Assembly (NCBI RefSeq): GCF_914767665.1
Contig: NC_059502.1
Coordinates: forward strand, 32,196,812 to 32,260,811
Direction of reading: 5' to 3'
From: Harmonia axyridis
Lineage: Eukaryota; Arthropoda; Insecta; Coleoptera; Coccinellidae
Length of the DNA: 64,000 nucleotides
The notes beneath the pieces were generated by a model. The model saw only the letters and a list, made by a program, of their open reading frames with translations, searched no databases and was not told the origin of the DNA. A program made the translations under genes and the position numbers. Below are positions 22,963-35,206 of this stretch, in pieces (within the stretch, counting starts at the first letter, position 1; each line of letters begins with the position of its first letter).

Positions 22963-23022
22963 AAAGTATAGTATTCAACTTGCGGTAATGGTCATTACCG
23001 CTCGTTGAATAATACACTATTA
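22963..23022. repeat. Palindromic hairpin element C
   Basis: TATTCAACTTGCGGTAATG pairs with CATTACCGCTCGTTGAATA across a two-base centre. The inside differs from A and B but the layout is the same. Confidence 0.6.
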
Positions 23023-23518
23023 TATCACATCTAAATGTCAAAATGTCGAAAGGATCGAATTAGTAAATTTGAAGATATCAGAAAAACATCTATATTTACG
23101 CAACCCCTAGTTGGATATTGTCCATGCATGAACCGTGGCACTCTAGATCCGAACCTACCCTTAATAAGTTTGTAGTTTCGAGAATGTTAATGTTTACGGC
23201 CTGAAGGACAGGTGTAATCGAATTTGAAGAAGGATTCGTCATCAGTGAGTGGGACATCATATCGAAGTGAATAGAGCAATGTGTTCAGGGAACTAGCTCT
23301 CAAAAATGGTTTCAAGATGTGTTATAAATTTCTTGTTGATTGCATCATCAGGACCATAGAAAATTCAGACAGAACCGAAATTTTGCATTTGGATGTACCT
23401 ACAAGGTATGTATAAAATTGCATGCTGATCGCGTCACTAGAACCATAGAAAATTCAGGAAAAAGTTGAAAAATATAATTATTCCGCAACAATAGATTTGT
23501 CCAGGTTTAACTCGTATA

Positions 23519-24478
23519 CAGGGTGTTCCAAATTAAGTCGGCACCATTGCCAACTCCGTTATTATTGATGCATACGATTTCGGTTGAATGAGCAAACTGG
23601 TAGTATTTTTAGTAGCCTTCTCGATGTCGAAAACAAAAACAAATTGACAGTCGCGTTGTTTATATTTCATAAAATGATATTTTTTCCAATGGAACACCCT
23701 ATATTTTTCATTCATTTCGATTTGTTATAACAATCTCAACAACAAAGCTCATATCGCCTTCCTTCCTATAGTGGAAAATGAGCTACTTATTTTGAAATAT
23801 TTATTTCTTTCACTAGTACAAAAAATTTATTTGTTTTGGCGAATAACACCTCAATCCTTATGATTCTCCAAACACCCATTTTTTGTACTTACGAATGACA
23901 ATATTTCTTTACTTTTCGCAAAATAAGAAAGTAAAAAGAAAAAATTTCGCTGGGATGTGATGCCGTGAAACCCGTTTTCATCATGGCGCACCACTCAATT
24001 GACACCACTAAGCTATTTGGTATTAATATACAAAACGATAATTTCCATCTTAAAGGCATTCCGCAAGCCGCATTCATTTTGTGAATCAATAGTGTCAATA
24101 GAAGGGCCCGAATATTCTTCAACAAGAAGGCGGTGTTTTTGAACATTTACTCTATATTTCATAGCGCTTTATCAAATCCGTTTATTATAAATGTTTCTTA
24201 TTAATACAACTGTCTTATTTTCACTTTTACGAAAAAAAGTCAATGAGATTCATTGTTGAGAATTTCATTACGAATCGAAATACATGAAAAATATAGGGTG
24301 TTCCATTGAAAAAAATATCATTTTATGAAATATTATGACAACGCGTATCTCAATTTTTGTTTTGTTTTTGGCGTCGAAAAGACCACTAAAAATGCTACCC
24401 GTTTGCCCATTTAACCGACATAGTAGCATCAATAATAACTGAGTTGGCAATGGTGCTGACTTAATTTGGAACAGCCTG
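23519..24478. mobile_element. Composite of two inverted TA-flanked MITEs
   Basis: Left MITE 23519-23701 and right MITE 24294-24478 are inverted copies. Each has ends CAGGGTGTTCCA / TGGAACACCCTA and TA flanks. The complementarity continues about 24 bp inside each MITE (TTTTTCATTCATTTCGATTTGT against ACGAATCGAAATACATGAAAAA), so flank and MITE were duplicated together. The 540-bp middle has no recognised coding content. Confidence 0.75.
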
Positions 24479-25139
24479 TATATGATGTTACCACTAGAAT
24501 AAAATTGTCAAATTTCAAGAGGATCATATCATCAGAATCTTTCATCCACATGAACTAATTAACAACAATGACCTAACGATAAATCACATCTCACATATAC
24601 ATTACCTATTAACAATTCTCTTATCCCCAATGACGCATGAATGAACGATGCTCAAAAGCTCCTGATGCGTTTTTGGTTTGTTTTTCTTTGATTTTCAAAT
24701 TGCAATGCTTTTTAATCATGAAATGTGCAAATATAAGGATGTAATTTTTTTTGATCAACAAATAAAAATTTCAGATTTACATATATACATATTATTATAC
24801 GACCGTAAAACAAAAATTACTAAGAATTAAAGCGTTTTAGCTGCAGTTTCAAACAGAAGATTCTACCTATTACCGACGGTTCAAGATGATTCCAGTTTTT
24901 TTTTTCAGACTTCTAATTCAGTTGAAATTTGAGAATTCTCATAGTGTCAAATATAACACGGGTTCATCTTCGATCTTTAAACTAAACTCAGGTTCATTTA
25001 GTTTAGACCGAGGTTAGACAACTATTTCTAACTATATGTTCTTAATAATATATTATTAATATATGTTGAATCTACATTACTATTCATTCATAACATAATA
25101 TCTATATCAATGGTATTCTACCTTGAAATGTAGAATAGT

Positions 25140-25850
25140 AAATTATGTTGATGACTTTGAAAAACTATCAGAATAGGCTAATCATATTTTTCTGAAGTCA
25201 AAAGTTTGATTTGATCGAAATAAATTAATCCTCAATGAAAATTGATCAAATGTTCTACCATTTAACACAAAGAGATAAAAAAAAATTAATAAAATGTAAT
25301 ATTTTTGTCACAGTAAAAGAGTGAAATTTCTTGGCATCTATGTCAATCAATTGGCGTAAACATACATACATTTCGTCATATAAATCAAGAAGAATCTGCT
25401 TTGAATTGAGATCAATTTCAAAAAATATGAATGAAAACACTTTAAAAATTTTGAACTTTGGAAATTTTGAAGCTATGTTTAGGTATGCTAATAAATTTTC
25501 AGGGAATCTTGCTGAGGAAAATTTGAGATGAAAAATATTGTCTCTATGGTCGATATTTGTTCGAGTGTTTAATTTTTTTATATAAAATAGGAACATGTTA
25601 TAGGTATATTGAGACTTCAAACACATGCAACAAAAGAACTTTTGACATAATCTAACCAGCTCACAGATTAACTTCAATTGAGAAATGTCCTACATATACC
25701 TATAAGTATGAAAGCATTCAATAAGCAACCAAGAGACATAAAATGTATTGCGAACTATGAAATTTTCAGAAACAAAGTCAAATACCTACTTATAACGTTA
25801 GAACAATATAGTCTAGGGGATTATTTTGAGGGCTAGTTGAAGCTGACAAC
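25140..25850 (+). pseudogene. Jockey/CR1-like LINE RT C-terminal fragment
   Basis: Broken + frames read NKLILNEN, VKFLGIYVNQL, then 25331-25531 (ICFELRSISKNMNENTLKIL) and finally MKAFNKQPRDIKCI. This order matches the connection region and C-terminus of jockey-group elements, comparable to the copies at 61.8 and 27.5 kb. Stops disable it. Confidence 0.7.
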
Positions 25851-26247
25851 TGAGGACGTCGTTACTTTTTAATTTATGTTTTCAGAACTGTGATTCATTC
25901 AAAAACCAGATATATTGTCCAGAATATTGTCATTATTAGTAATTATATATAATTATATGCAATAATATGTCATTATATTCAATGTTCACTCTACTTGTTG
26001 AGTGAATTGGATTGAAATTATTTTTTTCTAATTTTGCATAATTGTGGCAAGGAAAAAAATCATGTTGTAGACATTTTCGAATTTTGATGCGAAAACGGTG
26101 TCTAATGTTTAAGTTTGACTCACTGATCAATAATTAGATGTCAAAATGAATTGTTCTTCCGGTCCCTGGCCGCTGTATGCATGTCCGAAAAGAATATATA
26201 GTAGAGACTTGAAATTTTTTAAATGTGATCAGTATCCGAATATCTCG

Positions 26248-26274
26248 TTTCTTCTTTTTCTTCTTCTTCTTCTT
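26248..26274. repeat. (TTC)n microsatellite
   Basis: A run of TTC/TTT triplets of about 27 bp. Confidence 0.8.
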
Positions 26275-27586
26275 AATTTAAGCCTAGGGCTTGTATATTC
26301 CACTTTAGTCTTCGGTGGATGTAGATATCCTGGAATTTCTCGTTTGCGTTATTTAATTGCAAAAGAGTGAAACGAATTTTCATTCAAAATTTTATGGAAA
26401 TTTTATCTTTAATTGCTCTCAAATTTCGATATCCCAGAATTTATGGGTACGATCTCACTGAAACTTTGCGTGTTTCGATAAGGTGAGTTATCGAAAAATT
26501 CAAACAAGAATCAAATTTTCCGGATTTAAACCACAGTGAAAAGGACGAAATTATCTTGACCAGTTCATGAGAAAAGGCATTTCCAAGAAATTTTTGAATC
26601 TACATAAAATATTTCATCATATCGTACGAAGTACAAAAATTTCATTTCATCATATCATTTGGAATGTTCTCCTTTCATAATTTGGTCTCGAAATATAGGG
26701 TGAAATATGCACATCGCCAATAAATTAAGTCACCAAAAAATTAAGCAAAAGTTTAAGATACATTTCCGTCAAAACTACTCGTCCGATTAGGACTTTTTAT
26801 TCTTAAGAAAAGTTATTTTCTCTTAAACGTTATACCCATAAAAAACATGATTCGCTATACTGACTCTTTCGTTTAACTTGTTTATTTTATTTTGTTTCGT
26901 TTTTTTGTTGTTAAATTTGGACCTTCATTTTTCATAAAATCATGTTATGCTATAAAATGGTGTAATATTTTAGTTCTTAACTTGAATGTTGCCGTCCAGT
27001 TGGTTAATTAGCAAAATCTGAAAGGAGTTCCGTAATCATGGATGATGGAAATTTTGTTTTTTTTTTAATTCGGAATGAAGAATTCGATCGTGATGAAATT
27101 TTTCATTTGGACGTAAAAGGAAAATAAACTTCATGCAACATTTAATGTTGATCGCGTCAACAGAGTCAAAAAACTCAAGCAGAAATCAAAAAAATAATAT
27201 CAAATATTTTCTTGATAACGAATATCCGATCGAGTTAAAAACAATGGCATATACAGGGGGATAATAAAACTTTATTTTCTCAGAAATAAAAGAGCATTTG
27301 GGGAAAATTAGTTGAGGTACAAACGAAAATTTTTGTGTCACAAATAGTTAATAACTAGTTACGAAAGCAAAAAAATTCTTTATTTTCGAAAAAGTGGGTG
27401 CTAACTCTACGAATACACATGACCTCTGTAAATTATTTTTCAGTGGAGATATTTAGATACTTTATTTACCAGGATTTCATGATATTGATCCGACCAATCT
27501 CTTTTAATTTATGCGATATTCTTTCGTATTTTCGTATGACATAAATGAAGGGCAGACATGAATTCTGAACCCTTTGAATTCTCAGT

Positions 27587-27767
27587 GGACTAAAGAGTCG
27601 ACTGTAGTGCTGATGGTACCGGGTTCGAATACTGGTTAGGTCATGGATATTGTTCATGTCTGGTGGTGATTAAAGAATTTGAAAGAGTCTTATAGATAAT
27701 GAAATATTCGCTGTGTAGATGGCCAAAGTAGCCTAGCACATATATAAAAGAAAAACGAACGAACGAA
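27587..27767 (+). mobile_element. tRNA-derived SINE with 12-bp target duplication
   Basis: A 181-bp insertion flanked by TGAATTCTCAGT (27575-27586 and 27768-27779). It has a B-box-like GGTTCGAATAC, a degenerate A box near its start and a (GAAC)n tail. Removing it restores the LINE reading frame from LRI to QRVQ. RNA polymerase III origin is inferred. Confidence 0.85.
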
Positions 27768-29460
27768 TGAATTCTCAGTCTCTGAGCACTAGTGAGGCAA
27801 TTGCCATAGACGACATCAGCGTAGTTGAAGGTTGACAGAACAAGAGAATCGCATAATAGTTTCTTCAGTTTTCCGGGATGAATTGGCAATTATTGTATAT
27901 CGTTCTTAGTTTATACCAAGCACGTTGAATACAACTCGAAACATGTTTATCGAATTACAATCTAATGTAAGTCCTAGATTTCGTTTTGCTGTCATCTATT
28001 TCCAGCAAATTATCTCCTAATTTTATTTTCTTCATTTGCTTGATGTCTTGAAAATGACTCCTTGGACCGAATAACATAACACAATACTTCTCATGGTTTA
28101 GAAACAAATTGTGATCCAATGAGTACTTGCTCACTTCAGCGAGCTCGCTATTCATTGTCTCACATATGTCATATTTATTTCCCTGTTGAATGATAAGTAT
28201 ACCTAAGTATCATCAGCGTAATAATGAACCTATGATTTTTTAAATTAGTGTTTTTGCCCTGAGGTATGAATGACATATAAAGCGGGGCCTTAAATTGAGC
28301 TCTGCATTACACCGGCAGTGCTTATCAGATCGTGCGATACGGTGTTATCGATTATTACCCTTTGCAATGTTCCCTCAAAGTAGCTTCTGAAGAATTGGAC
28401 TGCGCCTTCATCCAGTCCAATATAGTGGAGCATTGCTAACAATATTTAAAGATCCAAAGTAACAAAAGATCGAGTGTAATCCAACAACACCAGCATGGTA
28501 TACTAGTTATTGTCGGCTGCTCAGACTATATCATCTATAATATCAGATAGCTCAGTAGAGCAGCTGTGGTTCTTATGAAATCCAGATTGCGTTTCTGGTA
28601 GGATGTTATTTAAGGTTATGTAGTTTGAAAGTTGTTTATTCACCTTCTCTAGGATTTTAGATAGACATGGAAGAATGCTGATAGGTCTAAGATCTTTATA
28701 CTCAATGGGCATTACCTTTGGTTTCGGAATAACAAGGGCTTTTTTCTATGACTTTGGATATATAGAGTTGGTGATACAGAAATTTATACTATGGGTCAAA
28801 TAAGAAAGGATGAAAGGAGATCATAAATGAATACCATACCTATATTCCTAGTTCATCCACACCGTATGCCTTGGATTCGATTTAGCTGATAATTTTGAGG
28901 GTCTCAATTTCCGTTGCAGTCTCGAATTTCAGTCAGAACCTCAAAGTTTCTCTCTTGTTACTTGAATAATATGCGATTGTTTGATCTAAGTTTCTTGTGG
29001 TTTGAGGGATTGAGGAAATAAAATATTGATTGATTTCGTCAGATTTTTTTTAGGTTTTCAGGAATAGTTTTAGGATTGTCCTTGCTGTCATCACAATAGT
29101 ATTTGTGTACATTGAAAATTCATTATCGAGAAATGCTTTTTTTTCCTTTTGATTGTTAATGGTGTTAAGTTTTTAGTGATTTGTAATAAGCTGTTTTGGT
29201 ATCAGAACGGCATTCATGTCATATATATTTCTTCATGGGATATATTTTAAGTCTTGATCAAACTGGCTGATATAAATATCAATCCAGTTCCTGATTTCCT
29301 TATATTTAATAACTTTAGTTTATAAGGCAATTCAATCTCATAATAAATAAATTCATGATCCTAGAACTTGAATGGCAGAGTGTCACATTCGAATATCTTG
29401 ATGTTATTAAAAATGATGATAAAATCTATTAAGAAGCTACTTTGTGCAACTGCACAAAGT

Positions 29461-29562
29461 AGTTCAATTCTGTGGTGGAATCCCCGAATCCCCGAATAGT
29501 TATTCTAGTGGGGTGTGGAACTATCTGAGAAAGATTCGGGGATTCCACCACAGAATTGAACT
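29461..29562. repeat. 30-bp perfect inverted repeat inside the LINE relic
   Basis: 29461-29490 (AGTTCAATTCTGTGGTGG and on) is the exact reverse complement of 29533-29562, with a 42-bp loop. Just left, CTACTTTGTGCA and TGCACAAAGTAG form another palindrome. Confidence 0.9.
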
Positions 29563-30209
29563 TCTTTCGATAGGGAATCCAAGTAGTCTATATTGAAATC
29601 GCTAACGCAGCATACTCTATCACAAACAGGTTCAAAGGATGATAGAATGTTGTCAAATTAAACTAGAAAATCTGATTTTCTGTAATGAGGGGGTTTATTA
29701 ATACATCCTAGAATGATTTCGTTCTTGCCCATCTGCACCCTTCTTTGCTCGAAGTGTTCATTACTTGCGAGATTACTTGTTAGCTCATTTTCCATCCGCG
29801 TGAATTTATAACCTTGTTTTATGAATTAGCCAATTCCTCCTCCCCTCCTTTTTCAGTTTTGGAAAATAGCGTGATATATATGAACCCAAACATTCGTGTC
29901 CAATGAATTATCATTAAGCCAAGATTTAGATAAGCCAATATAATCAAAATCTTCAGAGTTCACGAAATATCGAAGTCAGGAAGGTTTGGAGTTAGACATC
30001 TTATATTAATGTGACTTATTCTTAAATTTTGAGCAGTTTTCATCGGGAATAGAGTTGGCAGAGTGTATTATAAGAATTTTAAATGAACGCTCATAACAGA
30101 GTGGCGAGTAAGAAAAAAAGAGAAAGAAATTTATCGGAATTTATCGAAAATTCAGATGAATAGTTATTGAAAATGAGAGAGCATTACAAAAATCTAATAT
30201 ATGTATAAT

Positions 30210-30957
30210 ATGAGCAATAGAGAATACGAAAATATACGCTCAGATCATAGATACCACTCCGCCTTCAATTCACCAACTCTTCTAACTGCTCTTCATCGGC
30301 GATCTGGATCTTTCGGTTGTTATGAAAGACTAGAATTCTTCCTCGATCGGTCGATGATTTGTTCTTCTCTCTCACTTTCAAAAGGAAACTATTACTTTCA
30401 GTTGACAGCATTTCACACACAATTATCTTTTTTCCTTTGAGTCGACTTACAGAATATTTCATCACGCCGCCACTGGGTGACAAATTCAACTATCAAAGGT
30501 GATGGTCTGTTGTCTTCTTGTTTGTTATTCTTTTTTTTTTAAGCGATAACAGGAGATGATCTAGTTTTTATCAATATTTACGCCCAGATTTTTATGAATC
30601 ATACTCAACAAATCTTCCTTGATGTCCGATCTTCCATTATTCTCAGGAATTCCACGAAAAGTTTCTTGTTGTTTTTTCCATGCATGATTTTATTTATATT
30701 ACGTTCATTTTTACTCATTTTTAATTGAATGAGTAATATATTTTCATTCAGTTTCTTTATTTCAGCCGTATTTCATATTCGAAGCTTTTCATTTTTTCCT
30801 CAAAGACTGATAGGCTAGATGATCCTGGTGTATTGTGCTCGATATAGTCCTTGAGTAATTTTTCGAGATCTTAATGAAGTTTTGCTTCAATTTTAGTCAT
30901 TTCTTCAGTAAGATCCAAAGGTGTCTCATTCCACGGGTTTTTTCTTGTTCCTCCCAT
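30210..30957 (-). pseudogene. LINE ORF1 (RNA-binding protein), degenerate
   Basis: The minus frame starting at 30957 reads MGGTRKNPWNETPLDL, then an acidic-basic helical stretch (IEAKLH, DLEKLLKDYIEHN) likely to be a coiled coil. Later come RPSPLIVEFVTQWRRDEIF and, at 30489-30265, LKGKKIIVCE and GRILVFHNNRKIQI. This is the RRM-like nucleic-acid binding domain of LINE ORF1 proteins. Stops and shifts break it. It directly precedes the EN-RT ORF2 relic on the same strand. Confidence 0.65.
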
Positions 30958-31479
30958 GTCCAAATCCAACAAAGATTTACAAATAATATCGAAACAAATT
31001 ATGAAGAACAAGTTTTTCACAGCAGCGGCTCAATCTTATAATACAAATATTTTTAGCGGATCTAGCTCGTTCCGTGGTTACGCTACGAACGTCATATTAA
31101 TATGAAAAAGCAAAAATATCAAACTCAATCTCTGGATCCGCTATTGGTTCAAAAAAAAAAAAGAAAAAAGTGCATCCGTGAGATCAGATTCATTTTCGAA
31201 TATATATATTGTAACATATAAAAAACAAGAATACCTACATATTTGGTTTTAATTACTCATTATAGAATAAGTCTTCTGTTCACTCGTCCGTTTATCTTTT
31301 CGAATATACCCACTAGTTCATCGGAATTATTATCTAATTAATATGTAAATTCCATAGTAAATATTCATGAAAGCCAATCCATTCAGTCAGATGTTTTCAC
31401 TCGTGTTTCTCAAGAAAATTTATAGTCTCCTTAGACTTGAGAAAATCCTTTCTGGAGTAGCAAATACGTAGAGTAGCCA

Positions 31480-33180
31480 ATATTTGCAACAATATCAGTG
31501 TGGAAAAGCCAAATAGAATAAATTCATTATCTTGGTTTCTGTACATATAAACTTCAAAATTAAATTTTCAAGTGTCATTTTTCTTCGTAAAAATGCAAAC
31601 CCTACCTCGAACCCCTCCGAAATACAGATACAACCCCTAACTTTTCAAATGAGAAGTATGCGCTTTCGATACATCGTGTGAAAGGTTTCTTCATTCTCTA
31701 TTCAGAAATGTTATTATTTTCATTTTTATTGCAAAAATAAAAATTAAATCAAGTGACTATAAAGAAATTTGGTACAATATCAAAAACTGAAATGTAATTC
31801 AAAATAAAGCAAAAAAAATATGGATGTTAATTGTTAATGAAGTAGATGTTCAAAGTGTTCACTCGGCAGCATTCTAAACTCAAATAAAATTTTCTCAGAA
31901 TGATCGACTTAATCGCAAGCGTCATTCGATCTTCAATTATAATAACACTTGCGATTAGGTCGAATATTTCCCTCCTGTCAAAAATTCTATGTAAATGGAA
32001 TGCAATTATAGAAAATTACAGCGAATATTTCCCTCCTTTCAAAAATTCTATGTATCTGGAGAACAATTATCGAAAATTACAGCGATAATTGCATTGTAGG
32101 AAGCGAAACTGCACTGCGATAATTGTTCTGTTCATAGATGCATAGTTTCTATGCACCTTACGCAGTTCGTATCTATGGCAATTCTATTCTACATCAGTTT
32201 GACAAGTAATGTAACAGTTTATTCGGGAAATATTCCCTCGAATTACACTCGTGCATCAAAATGACCGGATAATTTCGCAAAGAAAGAGAAAGAGCCCTCC
32301 ACCTTCGGTGTCGGGCTCTTTCTCCAAAAATGAAAATGAACTCATGCAGTTTTTATGACAACACGCTGTCATGCAAAATTATCGGTAATTTTGATGCACT
32401 TGTGCAATTACTTACGATAATTGCATTGTAGGAAGCGAAACAGCAATGCGATAATTGTTCTGTTCATAGATGCATAGTATCTATGCATCTTACACAGTTC
32501 GAATCTATGGCATCTATGGAATCTACGTCACTTTGACAAGTTAACAGTTTATTCGGGAAATATTCCCCTGAAAAACACTCGTGCATCAAAATGACAGGAT
32601 AATTTCGCATTCCAGCGTGTTGTCATAAAAACTGCATTCGGTCATTTTCATTTTTGAATGGAAATGAACTCATGCTGTTTTTATGACAAAACGCAAACAC
32701 GCTGCCATGCAAAATTATTGGTAATTTTGATGCACTTGTGCAATTACTTACGATAACTTCATTAATATTCATACTTTTCTTTTTCTTTCTTGAACATTAA
32801 CATTCATACTTTTTCTATTACATTTTCTTCTTCTTCTTCAAGTGCTATCCCCGCGGCGGAGGTCGGAAATGATCATAGCTATTCTGACCTTCGGGGCAGT
32901 TGCTCTAAAGAGTTGTTTTGAGCTGCACCCAAACCATTCTCTCATCTTGCGACTTATGCAAGGAAAATATTTCATTTTAGTTTATGATATTGTACCAAAT
33001 TTCTCTATAGTTTCTTGATTTTATTTTCAAATTTTCATTTTGGCAATAAAAATGAAAATAACATTTCTGAATAGGGAAGAATGACAATTTAAAATTTAAA
33101 TTTGACATCGTTCGGGATTTTCCATAAATATGTACAGTAACCAAGATAACTAATTTGGCTTTTCCACAATGTATAAATAT
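31480..33180. repeat. Large fold-back repeat
   Basis: The blocks at 31495-31760 (GTGGAAAAGCCAAAT, TTATCTTGGTT.CTGTACAT, CTATTCAGAAATGTTATT) recur as reverse complement at about 32965-33180. They enclose repeat R1 copy b. No coding content recognised. Confidence 0.65.
31975..32770 (+). repeat. Dispersed repeat R1, copy b (two tandem units)
   Basis: The unit beginning GATAATTGCATTGTAGGAAG and running through TAACAGTTTATTCGGGAAAT to GGTAATTTTGATGCACTTG occurs twice, about 336 bp apart. It is inverted relative to copy a at 19.9 kb. The second unit lacks the TCGGTGTCGGGC part. Confidence 0.75.
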
Positions 33181-33429
33181 TCGGATAAAGGTTTTTATCG
33201 CACTTGTCCAAGCATTCCAAAACGTATTTCGAAGTAGAAGAGATGATGGACATAGCTGCATTCCACACTTCAAGTTCTGTTTGGCAACTTCAGAACTGGC
33301 CGCAAAATTCGAAGGTAACGCACAAAATTTTACGGTGTTTCGAAAACCTTTCAATCAATTGGTTTATGGTTTGTTCCAAAAATGGGATGAATAAATTTAT
33401 TTTTAGTATATACACTATAGGGAAATAAA

Positions 33430-34610
33430 TTGAAGGATCAAACTAAAATTCGAAATTTTTAGTGGTTTTTCAAATGGCTGTATTTTCGATAAAAATAGAC
33501 CAATCCGAATTTGAAAAAAAAAAGTTTTGAAGCTTGAAGTTCATAGTTTAGAGATCTCCTGATCAAAAAAATTGAGTGTACCACTCAATACTAATGAATA
33601 CAGTAAGAAAAATTTCAGCGAAATTTTCTCACTTTTTATTTTTGGTTGACGTGTTTACAGAATTCACTATAAGAATACTCTATAAGATGTACCTATTGGT
33701 TTTTCGGAAAAAAAAATTTTTTGTTCTCTACATTAATTTGAAAAGTTGAGACAAAAAGGGCTTTCGGAGGTTTTTCGGATAATCAAGCACTGAATTGAAA
33801 ATATCGAGGAAACCATCAATATTAAGCACCTATGCGTTAATTTAAACAATTTTTTTTGATAAAAATGCAGAAAAAAAAATCTTAAAAATTTTATTTCTTC
33901 ATTTTATGGGAGATAATGAACATTCACATCATTCTACATCAATGTAGAAAAAACAATTTTTGCAATAGCAACTTCTTGTACCGGATTCATTCAAGACTTC
34001 AAAACATCCCTTAAATTTTCAGTGCAATCATTGGTTGCCGAGATGTTGATGACCAAAGACAAAAAGGTCCTTTTCAATTCAAAGTTCGATATTTCAGCGA
34101 CAAGTTCTCGTATCCATGTTTTAAAAAAAGGAATTTCAAGCAGAGTGAACAAGTTTTCTCATCCATATAGTGCTTAAGTTAGAAAAACTTTTCCAAGTCT
34201 GTATGCCAAAAATAAAAACTGAAAAAATTTCGCAGGAATTTTATTCACTGTTTTCATTAGGATTGAGCAGTACACGTTGCTCGAAAAATTTTTTCATAAT
34301 GAAATCTCTACAAGGGCGGCCCAAGTATCAAATTTTGAGAGGGTCGCCGTTATGGGCTTCAAGTTTTTTATGGGACCATTTCGCACCTTGTCTGCTTGAA
34401 ACGCATATTAAGTGTTTGATAGTTGCATTTTGCGGGGGTCATGAACCCCTTGACCCCCTCTGGGACCGCACTTGGATCTCTAAACTATAAACTTCAAGCT
34501 TCAAAAAGTTTTTTTCAAATTGAGATACGACCATTTCAATGAAAAATACCGTTTGAAAAACCGCTAAAAATTCTGAATTTTATTTTGATTCTTTAATTCA
34601 TTTTACTGAT
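33430..34610. repeat. Repeat R2, inverted pair (copies b and c)
   Basis: Copy b (33430-33900, inverted) and copy c (34000-34610, direct) face each other. Shared blocks include GATTGAG.AGTACACGTTGC or its complement, CTTCAAGCTTCAAAA and CTAAAAATTTCGAATTTT. Copy c is interrupted by a hAT-type MITE at 34311-34474. Confidence 0.7.
34311..34474. mobile_element. hAT-type MITE, 164 bp
   Basis: Ends CAAGGGCGGCCC / GGGACCGCACTTG are imperfect inverted repeats. The flanks AATCTCTA and GATCTCTA match in 7 of 8 bases, the 8-bp duplication typical of hAT. It sits in repeat R2 copy c. A partial relative lies at 52131-52210. Confidence 0.75.
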
Positions 34611-34784
34611 TTAGTATCCGACATAGAAGTGTTCCAGCAGTTCAAATATTCTTCGAGCTACACTTTCGCTTCTTCATAAAGATAAAGGCACTCCTCGTCA
34701 AAGGTACTTAAATGTATATACAGGTTGGTCGACAGTTATATTGCTCGCCTCTTTCTATTTTAAAATGAATGTTGACATCACACA

Positions 34785-34824
34785 TGGTTTGAACCCCTTA
34801 ACCCTCCCCCTGGCTACGCCCGTG
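34785..34824. mobile_element. Solo end of a CACGGGCGTA-type hAT element
   Basis: GAACCCCTTAACCCTCCCCCTGG, CTACGCCCGTG matches the right end of the element at 59522-61350. The left part is missing. Confidence 0.6.
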
Positions 34825-34948
34825 CTGTATTTTATTCTGATAACTTTGTGCCCATATTTTGAAAACTAAGACAAACCAGGAATTAACTAGGATTCAGATT
34901 TGTATACAGAAGTCTGTATTCGGTTCTTAAATAACGGTCTGAAGAATC

Positions 34949-35206
34949 ATGCAAAATTTCGTGAGAAAAAGACTTTACGAATTTGAACAGTTTGAGTTGA
35001 GATTGTTAAGAGGCGAAATGGGTGATTTTCAAAAAAAGATTAATTACAGATTAAAATGTGTATATGAAAAATTAGGAGAGGAAACGAAGATTCACGAAAT
35101 GAATTCGATATATTCAACCAATCCGAGTTATAGACAGGAATTAACATACAATGCAATATTTATTCTCGGGAAAAGCAATAATTGCAAATTATATTACATA
35201 AATTAG
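34949..35206 (+). CDS. Unidentified open frame, 85 codons
   Basis: Charged, helix-prone peptide (RKRLYEFEQFELRLLRGEM, KLGEETKIHEMNS) less AT-skewed in codons than chance frames nearby. No family recognised; no promoter or splice signals that decide. It may be an exon, a transposon ORF1 piece or chance. Confidence 0.2.
   Translation: MQNFVRKRLYEFEQFELRLLRGEMGDFQKKINYRLKCVYEKLGEETKIHEMNSIYSTNPSYRQELTYNAIFILGKSNNCKLYYIN

Larger units (their letters stand above)
27430..30190 (-). pseudogene. LINE ORF2 (endonuclease-reverse transcriptase), degenerate
   Basis: Minus-strand order: endonuclease remnants at about 29.9-29.5 kb (GKNEIILGCINKP, VCCVSDFNIDYLDSL), RT finger at 28712-28521 (DLRPISILPCLSKILEKV, then ETQSGFHKNHSC), connection at 28155-27955, and C-terminus at 27889-27466 (LTSAQRLRI interrupted by a SINE, then QRVQNSCLPFIYVIRKYERI). 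Many stops and shifts. Domain order fits the jockey/CR1 groups. It lies downstream of its ORF1, so this is one nearly full-length dead LINE of about 3.5 kb. Confidence 0.8.

Noticed and set aside
25255..25677. 140-codon minus-strand open frame
   Set aside because: It is antisense to a recognisable + strand LINE fragment; Phe/Ile-rich chance frame.
32977..33354. 125-codon minus-strand open frame
   Set aside because: Falls in a fold-back repeat and shows no domain.
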